Shown: positions 17,330 through 26,560, counted from the stretch's first letter. The stretch: 64,000 bases of DNA from an uncultured Chitinophagaceae bacterium (GCA_938017685.1 CALIIL010000011.1:18501-82500); one strand, 5' to 3'. Made by a program: numbers and translations. The notes: generated from the letters alone by a model not told the origin.

Positions 17330-19018
17330 TTATTTAAGTTCACCCTCAGCGCCCACTTTATCTCTGCGCCAAGCTACTTGCTCGGGTAGTTGCTCAGAAA
17401 ATGTATCCCGCAAGATCCATTTGGTCCAACCTTCTTTGATTTTGTAATGGGCAGGTAGTGAAAATATAAAGTCTACTAAATCATGATTTAAATAAGGTAA
17501 GCGTATTTCTACTCCATGTGCCATTGAACTTCTATCAGCATAGCGGAGCAAGGTTTGCAGCTTGCCGGCACTACAATCGTGGCTCAAATGCTCATGGAGG
17601 GTGTTAAAAACATATTTTCTCGGAAAACTATGGCTATGCTCAGCTTGGTAGAGCGTTTTATCAATTTTTGCATGTCTAAACTGGTCTAGCTTTTGCTTCC
17701 AAATTCTAATGTCGGATAGTTTTTCTCCAAAAAGGAGTGACAGCATATTCTGACGTCTAAAGAATTTATAATCGTTGATAATACCGGCTTTGGCTAATTC
17801 ATTAAAGACTTTGAGCTCTTTTTTATAAATGGTCTGATTAAGTGAGCGCATTTCCTTTAAAAAAGTAAAGTAATATGCATGATAACCGGCAAATACTTCA
17901 TCAGCACCTTGTCCGTCAAGTAATACTTTAATCCCATGTTGCTTAGCTAGCTCATATACTTTGTATAATATATAAGGACTTTCGTCAATAACGGGCTCTT
18001 CTTGATTAGACAAAAATTGCTTTTTCTGCGCTTCAAAATCAGCTAAATGCGGCGTTGTTGTAAATGAGCTTACACCAACCTTTTCAACGGTTTTTTGTAT
18101 AAAGGGACTTTCATCTTTGGCAAAGCCTGGAAATACAGCACTAAATGTTTTCAGCTCATTGGAACCAATGCTTGATTGGACTAATGTCGCAATGAGGCTG
18201 CTATCTAAACCGCCGCTTAAGCTGCATCCCACAGCCACATCACTACGTAAGCGACGCGATATGGATTGTTTTAATAGATGACTGAGTTGTTCATTAACTT
18301 CATACGCATTGCCGCTAAATGCGTTATTGCTTATTTGATAATATTGTTCAATGGAATAGGTATTACTTTTTATATCCAAGAGCAAATAATGTGCGTGAGG
18401 CAAGCTGTTGATATTATTGAAAAAAGTAACACTTAAATCGGAAGGGTTACACATAAAACCATAAGCCAAGTAATTATATTCCATGGTCCGGTTAGGGCTT
18501 TTCTCAACACCGGATGCCCAAAGGGCTTTCATTTCACTACCAAAAATGAATTGTCCGTTTTTATGAGAATAATAGAGAGGTTTCTCTCCAAAGCGGTCCC
18601 GAGCACAGAACAGTTGTTCTGTAACTTGGTCATAAATCGCAAAGGCAAACATGCCATCAATCCTAGCTAAACAAGCTGTTCCATAGTGCGCATAGAGTGC
18701 TAGGAGTACTTCAGTATCTGTATTGGTATGGAATTGTTGCCCTTGCTCAACCAAATCTTGGCGTAACTCTAGGTAATTGTATATTTCTCCATTGAATGTA
18801 ATGGTATAACGGCTTTGGTAATGCATAGGCTGTGCTCCTATGTCGGATGTTTCAATAATAGACAAGCGACGATGCGCTAAACCTACATTTCCACTTGCAT
18901 CAAGCCATTGTCCTTCGCCATCAGGTCCGCGGTGCGCTATGGCATCACTCATTTTTTTGAGGGTTACCAATCCGTTCTCAAGCTTATTTTGCAATACTAT
19001 ACCTGCTATTCCGCACAT
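17330..19018 (-). CDS. asnB: Asparagine synthase (glutamine-hydrolysing)
   Basis: A 562-residue amidotransferase. The N-terminal glutaminase domain begins CGIAGIVLQNK, where the Cys after the initiator Met is the nucleophile. I therefore place the start at the ATG 19016-19018 rather than three codons earlier. HRGPDGEGQW, GLAHRRLSI and FNGEIYNYLELR follow. The synthetase domain has GCSLSGGLDSSLIATL. AsnB-type enzymes are common in polysaccharide loci, where they may amidate uronic acids, but housekeeping asparagine synthesis is equally possible. It is the first gene of the minus-strand locus and diverges from atpB. Confidence 0.93.
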   Translation of the reverse strand: MCGIAGIVLQNKLENGLVTLKKMSDAIAHRGPDGEGQWLDASGNVGLAHRRLSIIETSDIGAQPMHYQSRYTITFNGEIYNYLELRQDLVEQGQQFHTNTDTEVLLALYAHYGTACLARIDGMFAFAIYDQVTEQLFCARDRFGEKPLYYSHKNGQFIFGSEMKALWASGVEKSPNRTMEYNYLAYGFMCNPSDLSVTFFNNINSLPHAHYLLLDIKSNTYSIEQYYQISNNAFSGNAYEVNEQLSHLLKQSISRRLRSDVAVGCSLSGGLDSSLIATLVQSSIGSNELKTFSAVFPGFAKDESPFIQKTVEKVGVSSFTTTPHLADFEAQKKQFLSNQEEPVIDESPYILYKVYELAKQHGIKVLLDGQGADEVFAGYHAYYFTFLKEMRSLNQTIYKKELKVFNELAKAGIINDYKFFRRQNMLSLLFGEKLSDIRIWKQKLDQFRHAKIDKTLYQAEHSHSFPRKYVFNTLHEHLSHDCSAGKLQTLLRYADRSSMAHGVEIRLPYLNHDLVDFIFSLPAHYKIKEGWTKWILRDTFSEQLPEQVAWRRDKVGAEGELK

Positions 19019-19024
19019 GTAGCA

Positions 19025-19032
19025 CAAATGTC
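19025..19032 (-). promoter_or_regulatory. Possible asnB -7 box (GACATTTG)
   Basis: On the minus strand GACATTTG resembles the Bacteroidota -7 consensus TAnnTTTG (first base off) and ends 6 bp before the asnB ATG. I found no -33 TTTG at good spacing, so this is tentative. Confidence 0.35.
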
Positions 19033-19190
19033 AATTTTTCATTGGACAAATGGTAAAAAAAGCGAAGGTTTATCCTAATATTTTAAGCTTAAACTTTTCT
19101 TGTCTAAGTCAGTATTCATAAAGGTTTGGCTGGATAGTGCATATATCGTGTGCTCTTTCTGGAAATTATTTATAATTTGACATTTAAATA

Positions 19191-19223
19191 TTTGTGATTT
19201 TCCACAATGCAGACTTACATTTG
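19191..19223 (+). promoter_or_regulatory. Bacteroidota promoter of atpB operon
   Basis: TTTG at 19191-19194, a 21-bp gap, then TACATTTG at 19216-19223 match the Bacteroidota -33/-7 consensus. The predicted transcription start is only a few bases before the atpB TTG/GTG start candidates. Confidence 0.65.
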
Positions 19224-19231
19224 CGCCGAAA

Positions 19232-20308
19232 TTGAAACATCACTCTGTGAAGAAACAAATTTTCATAACAATCCTCAGCATTTTCGCCTTCTTGGCTATG
19301 CCAGCCTTGAGCTCGGCCAACCCGCATGGCGATGCACATGAGGAAAAAGAGGGTTTAGATATCAAAGGTGAGATTTTTGGTCACATCCGTGATGCACACG
19401 ATTGGCATATAACAACCATCGGTGAAAACCACATTACTATTCCATTACCTATTATATTGTTTCAACCTGGTAAGGGTTTGGATGTTTTTATGTCTTCAGC
19501 TTTTCATCATGGACAAGAGTCACATGAGGGTTATGCTTTAGATCATACATCGGGTAAGATTGTTGCAGAAAATGGTGCTGACTTTTACGATATATCAATG
19601 ACACGAAATGTAATATCTATGATATTATCTATTCTGTTCATGTTATGGTTATTTATTGGCATAGCAAGAAAGTATAAAAGTGGTCAAGGCTTAAGTTCAG
19701 CACCGAAAGGAATACAGAATGCAGTAGAATCCGTTATTGGGTTTATAAGAGAGTCTGTTGCTGAACCTAACTTAGGTAAAGGAGAGTATAGAAAATATAT
19801 GCCTTTCTTATTGACGCTGTTTTTCTTCATTTGGATTAATAACATTTTTGGTCTAATCCCTTTTCCTCCTGGATCGGTTAATGTAATGGGTAATATTGCT
19901 GTAACTTTAGTGCTAGCATTAATGTTCTTTGTGGTTATGTTAGCTAATTCTAAAAAGGCATTTTGGGTGCATATGTTCAACCCTCCTGGAGTACCATTAG
20001 GCATTAAGTTTATTTTAGTACCGATTGAGATTATTTCAAACTTAGTTATCAAACCTGCTGCATTGGCAATACGTTTATTTGCTAATATTTTTGCAGGGCA
20101 CGCTATTATCTTGAGTATTATCTTATTAATATTCATTTTTGGTCAATTAAGCAGTATTGCTGGTTGGGCTTTTGTACCAGTATCCATTGGGTTCTCGGTA
20201 TTTATGTTTTTCTTGGAGCTGTTGGTTGCGGCTATCCAAGCCTTTATATTTACTAACCTGGCCGCGGTGTTCATAGGACAAGCCATTGAAGATCACGACC
20301 ATCATTAA
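19232..20308 (+). CDS. atpB: ATP synthase F0 subunit a
   Basis: A 358-residue membrane protein. Residues about 1-30 look like a signal peptide ending LSSANPHGD. A histidine-rich extension of about 90 residues follows, then the normal subunit-a core. LVIKPAALAIRLFANIFAGH contains the essential arginine of the proton path. Long N-terminal extensions of subunit a occur in other Bacteroidota. No ATG fits: the candidates are TTG at 19232 and GTG at 19247 (KKQIFITILSIF), and the promoter position fits either. It begins an atpB-atpE-atpF-atpH set. Confidence 0.93.
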   Translation: MKHHSVKKQIFITILSIFAFLAMPALSSANPHGDAHEEKEGLDIKGEIFGHIRDAHDWHITTIGENHITIPLPIILFQPGKGLDVFMSSAFHHGQESHEGYALDHTSGKIVAENGADFYDISMTRNVISMILSILFMLWLFIGIARKYKSGQGLSSAPKGIQNAVESVIGFIRESVAEPNLGKGEYRKYMPFLLTLFFFIWINNIFGLIPFPPGSVNVMGNIAVTLVLALMFFVVMLANSKKAFWVHMFNPPGVPLGIKFILVPIEIISNLVIKPAALAIRLFANIFAGHAIILSIILLIFIFGQLSSIAGWAFVPVSIGFSVFMFFLELLVAAIQAFIFTNLAAVFIGQAIEDHDHH

Positions 20309-20337
20309 ATCGTTTATTTTTAAAATCAATATATAAC

Positions 20338-20580
20338 ATGGAATTATTAACAGTATTATTAGATGGAATGGCAGCAGCCGGTGGAGCTATAGGTGCAGGT
20401 ATTGCAGCTTTAGGCGCAGGTGTTGGTGTAGGTCAAATTGGTAAAGCTGCATTGGAATCAATGGCTCGCCAACCAGAAATTTCTGGTGACCTTCGTTCGA
20501 ACATGATTCTTGCAGCTGCATTGGTTGAGGGTGTTGCCCTTTTCGGTGTAATCGCAGGTATCTTGGCTATCGTTCTTTAA
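20338..20580 (+). CDS. atpE: ATP synthase F0 subunit c
   Basis: An 80-residue proteolipid of two membrane helices joined by an ARQPE loop (residues 43-47), the c-subunit signature. The ion-binding carboxylate is E64 in ALVEGVALFG. The neighbouring G65, and Q33 lying two residues off the sodium-site position, argue for proton rather than sodium coupling. It lies 29 bp after atpB and is followed by a strong hairpin before atpF, consistent with its need for higher copy number. Confidence 0.96.
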   Translation: MELLTVLLDGMAAAGGAIGAGIAALGAGVGVGQIGKAALESMARQPEISGDLRSNMILAAALVEGVALFGVIAGILAIVL

Positions 20581-20604
20581 GCCTAACAACATATAACTAT
20601 TAGG

Positions 20605-20630
20605 CTCATCCTGGTTTCGGCCAGGATGAG
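20605..20630 (+). other. Intercistronic hairpin between atpE and atpF
   Basis: CTCATCCTGG (20605-20614) pairs perfectly with CCAGGATGAG (20621-20630) over a six-base loop. No U-run follows, so it is not a classical terminator. A stability or processing element that raises atpE expression is a plausible role. Confidence 0.7.
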
Positions 20631-20677
20631 TTAGATGGTATTTAGAACAAAAAAAATTAACGTAATTAAATAAAATT

Positions 20678-21172
20678 ATGGAATTATTATTACCAGACTT
20701 TGGTCTCTTTCTTTGGACGCTTATAGCGTTCTTGATATTCTTTTTCTTATTGAAAAAGTTTGCTTGGAAACCTATACTTGGTGCGCTCGAAGAGCGTGAA
20801 AGTGGTATTGCTGATAGCATTGCTACTGCTGAGCGAGTAAAGAAGGAAATGGCTGACATGAAAGCTGAGAACGAAACATTATTGAGCGAAGCAAGAGCTG
20901 AGCGTACATTAATGATCAAGGAAGCGAAGGAAACCAAAGACAAAATGATTGCTGAAGCTAAGGATGAGGCTAAAAGTGAAGCGGCAAAAGTAATTGCTGA
21001 TGCACGTGTTCAAATTGAGAATGAAAAAATGGCTGCTTTGACCGACGTGAAAAATCAAGTAGGTAACTTAGTTATTGAAGTCAGTGAAAAAGTGTTGCGT
21101 AAGGAATTGAGTGACAAAAGAGCACAAGAAAATTATATAAGCCAATTAGCGTCAGAGATAAAACTCAACTAA
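20678..21172 (+). CDS. atpF: ATP synthase F0 subunit b
   Basis: A 164-residue protein with one N-terminal membrane helix (about residues 7-25, FLWTLIAFLIFFFLLKKFAW), the usual KPILGALEERE transition, and then a long charged coiled coil. Subunit b is the peripheral stalk that ties the membrane sector to F1. It lies 97 bp after atpE beyond a hairpin and 45 bp before atpH on the same strand. Confidence 0.95.
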   Translation: MELLLPDFGLFLWTLIAFLIFFFLLKKFAWKPILGALEERESGIADSIATAERVKKEMADMKAENETLLSEARAERTLMIKEAKETKDKMIAEAKDEAKSEAAKVIADARVQIENEKMAALTDVKNQVGNLVIEVSEKVLRKELSDKRAQENYISQLASEIKLN

Positions 21173-21217
21173 TACCGCAGGTATGAATTTGAAAAATAAA
21201 TATTAAGGAAAATTCTA

Positions 21218-21784
21218 ATGAGAAACCCAAGACTTGCCACACGATATGCTAAATCAATTATGGACCTTGCTCAAGAGCGTGGTCAAGTAAAAGAGGTACA
21301 TGAAAGTATTGATTCTTTGGCAAAAGCAATTGGTGAGAATAGAGAGTTGGCCCTATTATTTAAAAGTCCTATCATCAAGTCTGATGCAAAAAGTAAGATG
21401 GTAGCGCCTATTATGGATAAGCTTGGAAGTGATGAGCTTACTCGTGGTTTCGTAAACTTGGTTATTGCTAAAAAAAGAGATTTCTTCCTAGCTGAAATAT
21501 TAGTTGCATTTCAAGATTTATACAAAGAGCAAAATAATATTGCTACCGTAAATCTTACCGTGGCTCATGACTTAGCTCCGGAGCTAAGAACAAAACTAGA
21601 GCAAGCTATTAAATCTCAGTTGGAAGGCAAAGAGATAGACTTGCATATTGATGTGAAAGAAAGTTTGATTGGAGGTTTTGTGCTAGAAAGCAATAATAAA
21701 ATGTTTGATGCAAGCATTGCACGAGATTTAAAAGATATTAAGAGCCAGTTCATGAAGAACATTTACGTTCCGAACATTAAATAA
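21218..21784 (+). CDS. atpH: ATP synthase F1 subunit delta
   Basis: A 188-residue protein opening NPRLATRYAKSIMDLAQERG and closing KESLIGGFVLESNNKMFDASIARDLKDI; both ends match OSCP/delta proteins. Delta clamps the peripheral stalk to the top of F1. In most Bacteroidota atpA and atpG follow directly. Here a terminator and an opposing hydrolase gene follow, and atpA is 7 kb away on the other strand. Confidence 0.94.
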   Translation: MRNPRLATRYAKSIMDLAQERGQVKEVHESIDSLAKAIGENRELALLFKSPIIKSDAKSKMVAPIMDKLGSDELTRGFVNLVIAKKRDFFLAEILVAFQDLYKEQNNIATVNLTVAHDLAPELRTKLEQAIKSQLEGKEIDLHIDVKESLIGGFVLESNNKMFDASIARDLKDIKSQFMKNIYVPNIK

Positions 21785-21810
21785 TATAGCCTACTAACAA
21801 TATTATTGAA

Positions 21811-21836
21811 GCCGCATTTTCTATGCGGCTTTTTTA
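21811..21836 (+). terminator. Rho-independent terminator after atpH
   Basis: GCCGCAT (21811-21817) pairs with ATGCGGC (21823-21829) over a 5-base loop, followed by a T-run. It closes the atpB-E-F-H transcript and touches the end of the opposing hydrolase gene. Confidence 0.88.
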
Positions 21837-22685
21837 TTTTAGAGAACGAATTCTATTCTTTACTTCCTCATACTTCTCCCAAGGAATAAAATGGTTGCCG
21901 CCATCAATTTTTATAATAGAAAGCTGTGAGGTGTCAAATTGCGTTTTAAGATATTGCACATTGGGTTCGCAGGGTACCATATTATCGTCTGTGCCATAAA
22001 TACCCATAATCGGTGTTTTTATCTTGGCTAAGCCGCTTTCATACTTTTTTAAATCATCCTTTAACCAAAGCAGTTCTAGAATACCTTGTTGGAACGAACC
22101 AGGAGTAATCCAGTTTAAGATTGGACTACTAAATAGGTTTAACTGCCATTCTTCTTTCTCGGCAGTAGGACAAACGCTACCAGCAAGAATAATACAACGC
22201 TCGTAAAGCGAATCGTTATCTGCACATAGTTGCAATACGAGCGGCCCTCCGTAGCTATGACCGATCAATGTAATTGCTTCTCCCGCTAATTTATTTTTTA
22301 CAAAGGCAGATATGATTTGGCTTTGTTCAAATAGGTTTTTGGCTTGGCCATAATTACTTTGACCAAAGCCGGGTCTGTCTATACTGATGAGTTGATAATC
22401 TTGATGCCAAGTACTATCCATAAAATAATCCCAAGCAAAATCCCAACTGCCAGGTGAACCATGAACAAATAGTAGTACAGGTTTGTTCTTATTGCCGATA
22501 CTTAGGTAGTGCAAGTTGTTGTCCTTAAACTTAAAATGATTGGTTTCTAGCTTAAAACCTTTTTGTTCAAAAGCGGCGATTGAATCAACATCGTTTTGCC
22601 AGAATACAAATAAGTATGGATTGATGATTGCCCAAAGTATTAGAATGAGCAAGCTGGAGAGAGCTATTTTATTTAGTCTTGTCAA
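21834..22685 (-). CDS. Alpha/beta hydrolase, membrane-anchored
   Basis: A 283-residue protein with an N-terminal hydrophobic anchor (about residues 7-30). The alpha/beta-hydrolase core has an oxyanion segment FVHGSPGSWDFAW, nucleophile elbow TLIGHSYGGPL, an acid in YGTDDNMV and the histidine in DGGNHFIPWE. All three catalytic residues are present, so it should be active, but the substrate cannot be read from sequence. It is convergent with atpH and lies 9 bp after the membrane glycosyltransferase gene. Confidence 0.82.
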   Translation of the reverse strand: MTRLNKIALSSLLILILWAIINPYLFVFWQNDVDSIAAFEQKGFKLETNHFKFKDNNLHYLSIGNKNKPVLLFVHGSPGSWDFAWDYFMDSTWHQDYQLISIDRPGFGQSNYGQAKNLFEQSQIISAFVKNKLAGEAITLIGHSYGGPLVLQLCADNDSLYERCIILAGSVCPTAEKEEWQLNLFSSPILNWITPGSFQQGILELLWLKDDLKKYESGLAKIKTPIMGIYGTDDNMVPCEPNVQYLKTQFDTSQLSIIKIDGGNHFIPWEKYEEVKNRIRSLK

Positions 22686-22694
22686 TTAATATTG

Positions 22695-24191
22695 CTAATT
22701 TTCTGTCTTGATATCTTGAGGCCAGTATATGGTATAATTTTCTAGATTTTTAGATTTGAACTTTCTCGTCAAAAAGCTATTCCATCTATGTTCTCGGCGT
22801 AATACTATTTTATCAATTTGATACTTCTTTAAATCAGTATAGAAAGCAGTTGTGTCTTTTCTAAAAGTATAATAATTCATATTTCCATTGATATAATATT
22901 GTCTATCATAACTAAGGAGGTTAGCTATTTCATCATTGTAAATAACTTGGTCCTTAGCCTGGAGATATGGTGTTAGTTGTTTTTTACTTTCTGTTTTTGC
23001 AGTGTAGTTTAGTTTTTCGGATGTGTTATGTATGCTTTGATTAATATTTTTAATATGCAAGTAGCTGCTTAGGATAATTATAGGGCTTAGGAATAAGAGT
23101 ACTTTCTTATTTGTAAAGCAAAGAACAGCAAGCAGTACCAATGAGCCAAGGATATAACGCTCTTCAACAAGGACAAAAGAGTATATGCCCACGGCGGCTG
23201 TGGCAAATAAAAATATAGGCAGGACAGAGTTGATTTCTTTTCTTTTTATAATCACGGACCAAGCGCCTAGAATTAATCCAAAGAACACAATAGGGATATA
23301 TTTTAACCTTCGGAAAAAACCAACAATCTGCGTTTGGAATATGTCTATTCCTTTGCCAATACCATAATTACTTTCATAATTATAAGTTCCTGCTTCACAC
23401 AAGCACAAGGGCAAGTCTTCCCATGAGAAGTAAGCATACTCATGTGGTTTTGGTGCCAAAGACATGGTGCTGGCTATATCAATATCTTGTAATGAATACA
23501 GTACATTAAAGTTGTAACTGGCACTAGACGTTATTTCCCAAAGGCCATATTTAGAATAACAAAGCGCCAACCACGAAAATGTAAGTATAGCAATGGTCAG
23601 AATATATTTGACAAATAGGCTTGCTGCTTTTCTATCATTTGCCATGCGCTGAATATATAAAATGCAAATAGGGAGTAGGCAGATAAATAGGAAAGCATAC
23701 TTGCTAAAAAAACAAGCAAAATGCAGGAGCGCTAAACTGAAGGGTTTTTGTAATAAGTCTTTAAAACTAATATGATAAACCAAGGCCAGAAAAAAAGCAA
23801 AGGAAGGAACATCGGCCAAGAGGCTAAATGAATACAAGGAAAGAAATAAAGCAATCTCAATGCAGAAAATTACAGGAAATATTGAAACGCGTTTTTCTCC
23901 TAATAATCGAATGGAGATCTTAGCAGTATAAAGTATGACAAAAAATGAAATGAGATTTAGCATGCGCGCACCTTCAAAAAAACTAAAGCCTAATTTATAA
24001 AGTATGGCAAGCTCAATAGAAAAAAATGGAGACCAATAGGAATTAATGGCTTCTTGAAAATGCCCGCGGGCATAATGCTCAGCTATAGAAAAATAAGACA
24101 ATTCATCGCCAAGAATTAAAATAGGGTTGTCGTTGAAAACCATATAAAATGTAAACCACGATAAATGGAATGAATAAAGCCAACCACACAA
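22695..24191 (-). CDS. ArnT/PMT-like membrane glycosyltransferase
   Basis: A 498-residue polytopic protein with about ten membrane segments. LILGDELSYFSIAEHYARG lies in the first periplasmic loop, where GT-C enzymes carry an acidic catalytic motif (DE followed by Y). A soluble C-terminal tail of about 100 residues follows. GT-C enzymes transfer a sugar from a polyprenyl-phosphate donor at the outer face of the inner membrane. The start is TTG at 24191, because no ATG precedes the first membrane helix and a stop lies 18 codons upstream. It probably shares an operon with the downstream hydrolase. Confidence 0.68.
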   Translation of the reverse strand: MCGWLYSFHLSWFTFYMVFNDNPILILGDELSYFSIAEHYARGHFQEAINSYWSPFFSIELAILYKLGFSFFEGARMLNLISFFVILYTAKISIRLLGEKRVSIFPVIFCIEIALFLSLYSFSLLADVPSFAFFLALVYHISFKDLLQKPFSLALLHFACFFSKYAFLFICLLPICILYIQRMANDRKAASLFVKYILTIAILTFSWLALCYSKYGLWEITSSASYNFNVLYSLQDIDIASTMSLAPKPHEYAYFSWEDLPLCLCEAGTYNYESNYGIGKGIDIFQTQIVGFFRRLKYIPIVFFGLILGAWSVIIKRKEINSVLPIFLFATAAVGIYSFVLVEERYILGSLVLLAVLCFTNKKVLLFLSPIIILSSYLHIKNINQSIHNTSEKLNYTAKTESKKQLTPYLQAKDQVIYNDEIANLLSYDRQYYINGNMNYYTFRKDTTAFYTDLKKYQIDKIVLRREHRWNSFLTRKFKSKNLENYTIYWPQDIKTEN

Positions 24192-24316
24192 ATCGTTGAT
24201 GGAAGATTTCTTTATTGAGTTGACTATATATTTTTGAAAAAATCAGTGCTTCAAAAATATTGAATTATTGAGCTATTATCAATAGTATTTCTACAGAGTA
24301 AAAAACTGAAGACTAT

Positions 24317-25183
24317 TTAATCCAAAGAAAATTCTATCGGTAAGGTAAAACGCACAGGAACTGCCTCACCATTTTGTATCCCAACCTTCCATTTAGGCAT
24401 ATTTTCAATTACTCTTATTGCTTCTTTGTCTATGTTTTTTGAAACACTTCTTTTTACTTGAATATCAGAAACCATTCCATCTTCATTGATTTGGAAGTCT
24501 AGAATAACACGCCCTTCTATTTTCTTTCGTTGTTCTTTTCGCGGGTAACGAATGTTTGTATTTAAATATTTGATTAAGGCGCTTTCTCCACCTGGAAATT
24601 CTGGTTGTTGTTCTACCATACCAAAAACTTCCATTTTCTTTGGAGGAAGAGCTATTGGCACGCCAGCAGTAATATCTTGCGGAGGTATTGGTTCAACAAT
24701 TACTTCACCTCTAATACTTTCATCTATTTTTTGAATGGTATCAATAGGAGCAATTTCTCCTATATCAATCGTATCGCCCATCAATATCTCAGGATTGGCG
24801 GGCTTGCCCATAGTGTGTGTTTGACCTTTGGATTTTGCTTCTTTATTGCATTTTTCTCCATTGTTCTTTTTCTCTCCATGATCATTGGTCTGAGCATCGC
24901 AACCAACCATGCTCAACATAAACACAGATAGTGAAGCCAAAGCCAAGCGCACAAAATGTTTTCTAGGTCTTATATGCACAATGGGTTCATGCACTTGGTC
25001 TAATTGATCATTACGAAATATGCCGCAAGTCTTTTTTTTAGATAAGTGATTAAGCACCTCCTCCTTGCTCATGGCGGTAAAGTCTATGACTTCTTTAGCA
25101 CATTGCCCACAGAACTTTCCTTTGTCCGTATTGGGCATGTTATTGATGTTTTCGTGGCAGGGATAAATCAAATCTAACTTCAT
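24317..25183 (-). CDS. TonB-family protein with N-terminal Cys motifs
   Basis: The N-terminus (PCHENINNMPNTDKGKFCGQCAKEVIDFTAM) has a paired-cysteine motif known at the start of a Bacteroidota group of TonB-like proteins. A single membrane helix follows (about residues 95-115), then a periplasmic linker, then a C-terminal TonB domain (FPGGESALIKYLNTNIRYPRKE, VILDFQINEDGMVSDIQVKRS). I prefer the ATG at 25181-25183 (KLDLIYPCHEN), 12 codons into the longest frame, because family members begin just before PCHE. TonB domains transmit the proton-motive force to outer-membrane transporters; no such transporter is adjacent. Confidence 0.82.
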   Translation of the reverse strand: MKLDLIYPCHENINNMPNTDKGKFCGQCAKEVIDFTAMSKEEVLNHLSKKKTCGIFRNDQLDQVHEPIVHIRPRKHFVRLALASLSVFMLSMVGCDAQTNDHGEKKNNGEKCNKEAKSKGQTHTMGKPANPEILMGDTIDIGEIAPIDTIQKIDESIRGEVIVEPIPPQDITAGVPIALPPKKMEVFGMVEQQPEFPGGESALIKYLNTNIRYPRKEQRKKIEGRVILDFQINEDGMVSDIQVKRSVSKNIDKEAIRVIENMPKWKVGIQNGEAVPVRFTLPIEFSLD

Positions 25184-25340
25184 AGTACTATAACGATGCA
25201 TTTGATAGTTGTATTGCATAATATTTTTTTAATTATTATCCTTACAACTTTATCCTGTCTGTTATTACTTATACACTTTTGTTTAAAACAATAAATAAGA
25301 GAGTGCTTATCTAAACTTAACTTCGTTTTATAAAATTAAT

Positions 25341-25480
25341 AAACCTTGCACTAAAAGGGGAATCACGTTAAAATCGTGAGCTGTTGCGCAACTGTAATCA
25401 TAAAGTATTTTATGTAAGCCAGAACACCTTCGCTAGTTTATTGAATTTTGCTTTCGCACAAAAAGCAAGTATTCAAAAGC
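25341..25480 (+). promoter_or_regulatory. Cobalamin (B12) riboswitch
   Basis: The 350-bp leader of the nrdB operon contains, in the right order, AAAAGGGGAAT (25353-25363), an ATCACG..CGTGA stem, GCTGTTGCGCAACTGTAA (25380-25397) and the B12-box-like AAGCCAGAACACC (25416-25428). These are the conserved blocks of cobalamin riboswitches. A following hairpin (TTGAAT/ATTCAA and TTGCTTT/AAAGCAA, 25441-25476) could be part of the switching platform. The rest of the leader to 25573 shows no other feature. In other bacteria such switches turn off B12-independent ribonucleotide reductase when B12 supports the class II enzyme. Confidence 0.86.
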
Positions 25481-25573
25481 ATACATTGGTCTGTCGTAAT
25501 AAACGATTGTATTCTTGACCTGTACGTTTTACGATGATTACTTTTTGGGCATAAAAATAAAAAAGTAATAATT

Positions 25574-26548
25574 ATGAGCATTTTTAAAAAACGAGTACAC
25601 TACAAACCATTCGAGTATCCAGAAATCCTAAGCTTTACGGAGGCAATTAATAAATCATTTTGGGTGCATTCAGAAGTAGACTTTACGGCCGATGTCCAAG
25701 ATTTTCATTCTCACTTGACTGAAAATGAAAAACAGGTTGTCAAGAAAAGTTTGCTGGCTATTGCACAAATAGAAGTGGCTGTAAAATCATTCTGGGGCGA
25801 TCTGCATAAGCATTTGCCCAAGCCAGAATTTAATGGATTAGGCAGCACCTTTGCGGAGTGTGAGTTTAGACATTCAGAAGCTTACTCACGCTTATTAGAA
25901 GTGCTAGGTTACCATCATGAGTTTGAAGCAATCCTTGAAGAAGATGTTATAAAAAACAGAGTAAGCTACCTTAGCGATGCGCTAGAGTTTACAAAATCAG
26001 AGGATAATAAGCAATACGTGATTTCGTTAATTCTGTTTTCTATTCTTATTGAAAATGTTTCTCTTTTTAGTCAATTTGCTATCATACTCTCATTCTCAAG
26101 ATTTAAAGGTGCTATGAAAAATGTAAGCAACATAATTGCTTGGACATCCATAGATGAACAAATACATGCAAATGCTGGTATTTATATTATCAATGAAATA
26201 AAGAAAGAGCACCCAGAGTTTTTTGATGAAAATGCAGAAAAAATTATTAATGAAACGATTATAAAATCAATAGAAGCTGAAGCTAATATTTTAGATTGGA
26301 TTTTTGTAGATGGTGAGATTGAGCATGTAAGTAAAAAAGACTTGCTAAATTTCATGAAATTTAGAGCTGATGAAAGCTTAGAAAAAATAGGTATGCAGAA
26401 AATATTTTATATCTCTAATGAAGAGTATCAACCCATGGTATGGTTTGAGGAAGAAGTACATGCCAATAGTTTAGATGACTTTTTTGCAAAGCGACCAGTA
26501 GATTATACTAAGCATGATAAAAGTATCACAGCGGCAGATTTGTTCTAA
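25574..26548 (+). CDS. nrdB: Class I ribonucleotide reductase, beta subunit
   Basis: A 324-residue ferritin-like protein. Predicted metal ligands are E67 (AQIEVAV), E97 and H100 (ECEFRH), E160 (LIENVSL), and E195 and H198 (DEQIH). The radical tyrosine is Y104 (EFRHSEAY, the spacing of the E. coli Y122 site). The first ligand appears to be Glu where E. coli has Asp. There is no N-terminal ATP-cone. The protein generates the radical that drives reduction of ribonucleotides by NrdA. It is the first gene after a cobalamin riboswitch. Confidence 0.93.
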   Translation: MSIFKKRVHYKPFEYPEILSFTEAINKSFWVHSEVDFTADVQDFHSHLTENEKQVVKKSLLAIAQIEVAVKSFWGDLHKHLPKPEFNGLGSTFAECEFRHSEAYSRLLEVLGYHHEFEAILEEDVIKNRVSYLSDALEFTKSEDNKQYVISLILFSILIENVSLFSQFAIILSFSRFKGAMKNVSNIIAWTSIDEQIHANAGIYIINEIKKEHPEFFDENAEKIINETIIKSIEAEANILDWIFVDGEIEHVSKKDLLNFMKFRADESLEKIGMQKIFYISNEEYQPMVWFEEEVHANSLDDFFAKRPVDYTKHDKSITAADLF

Positions 26549-26560
26549 ACTAATATTTTA

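Noticed and set aside
20338..20580. Sodium-type ATP synthase c-subunit (Q33 and V63 near E64)
   Set aside because: Counting from the ARQPE loop, Q33 is two residues from the sodium-site glutamine, and E64 is followed by Gly, not Ser/Thr.
19684..20943. Long antisense frames opposite atpB, atpE and atpF
   Set aside because: The sense strand encodes clear ATP synthase subunits. The antisense frames lack recognisable domains and starts.
24605..24931. 108-codon frame antisense to the TonB-like gene
   Set aside because: No family resemblance. The opposite strand has a convincing domain order.
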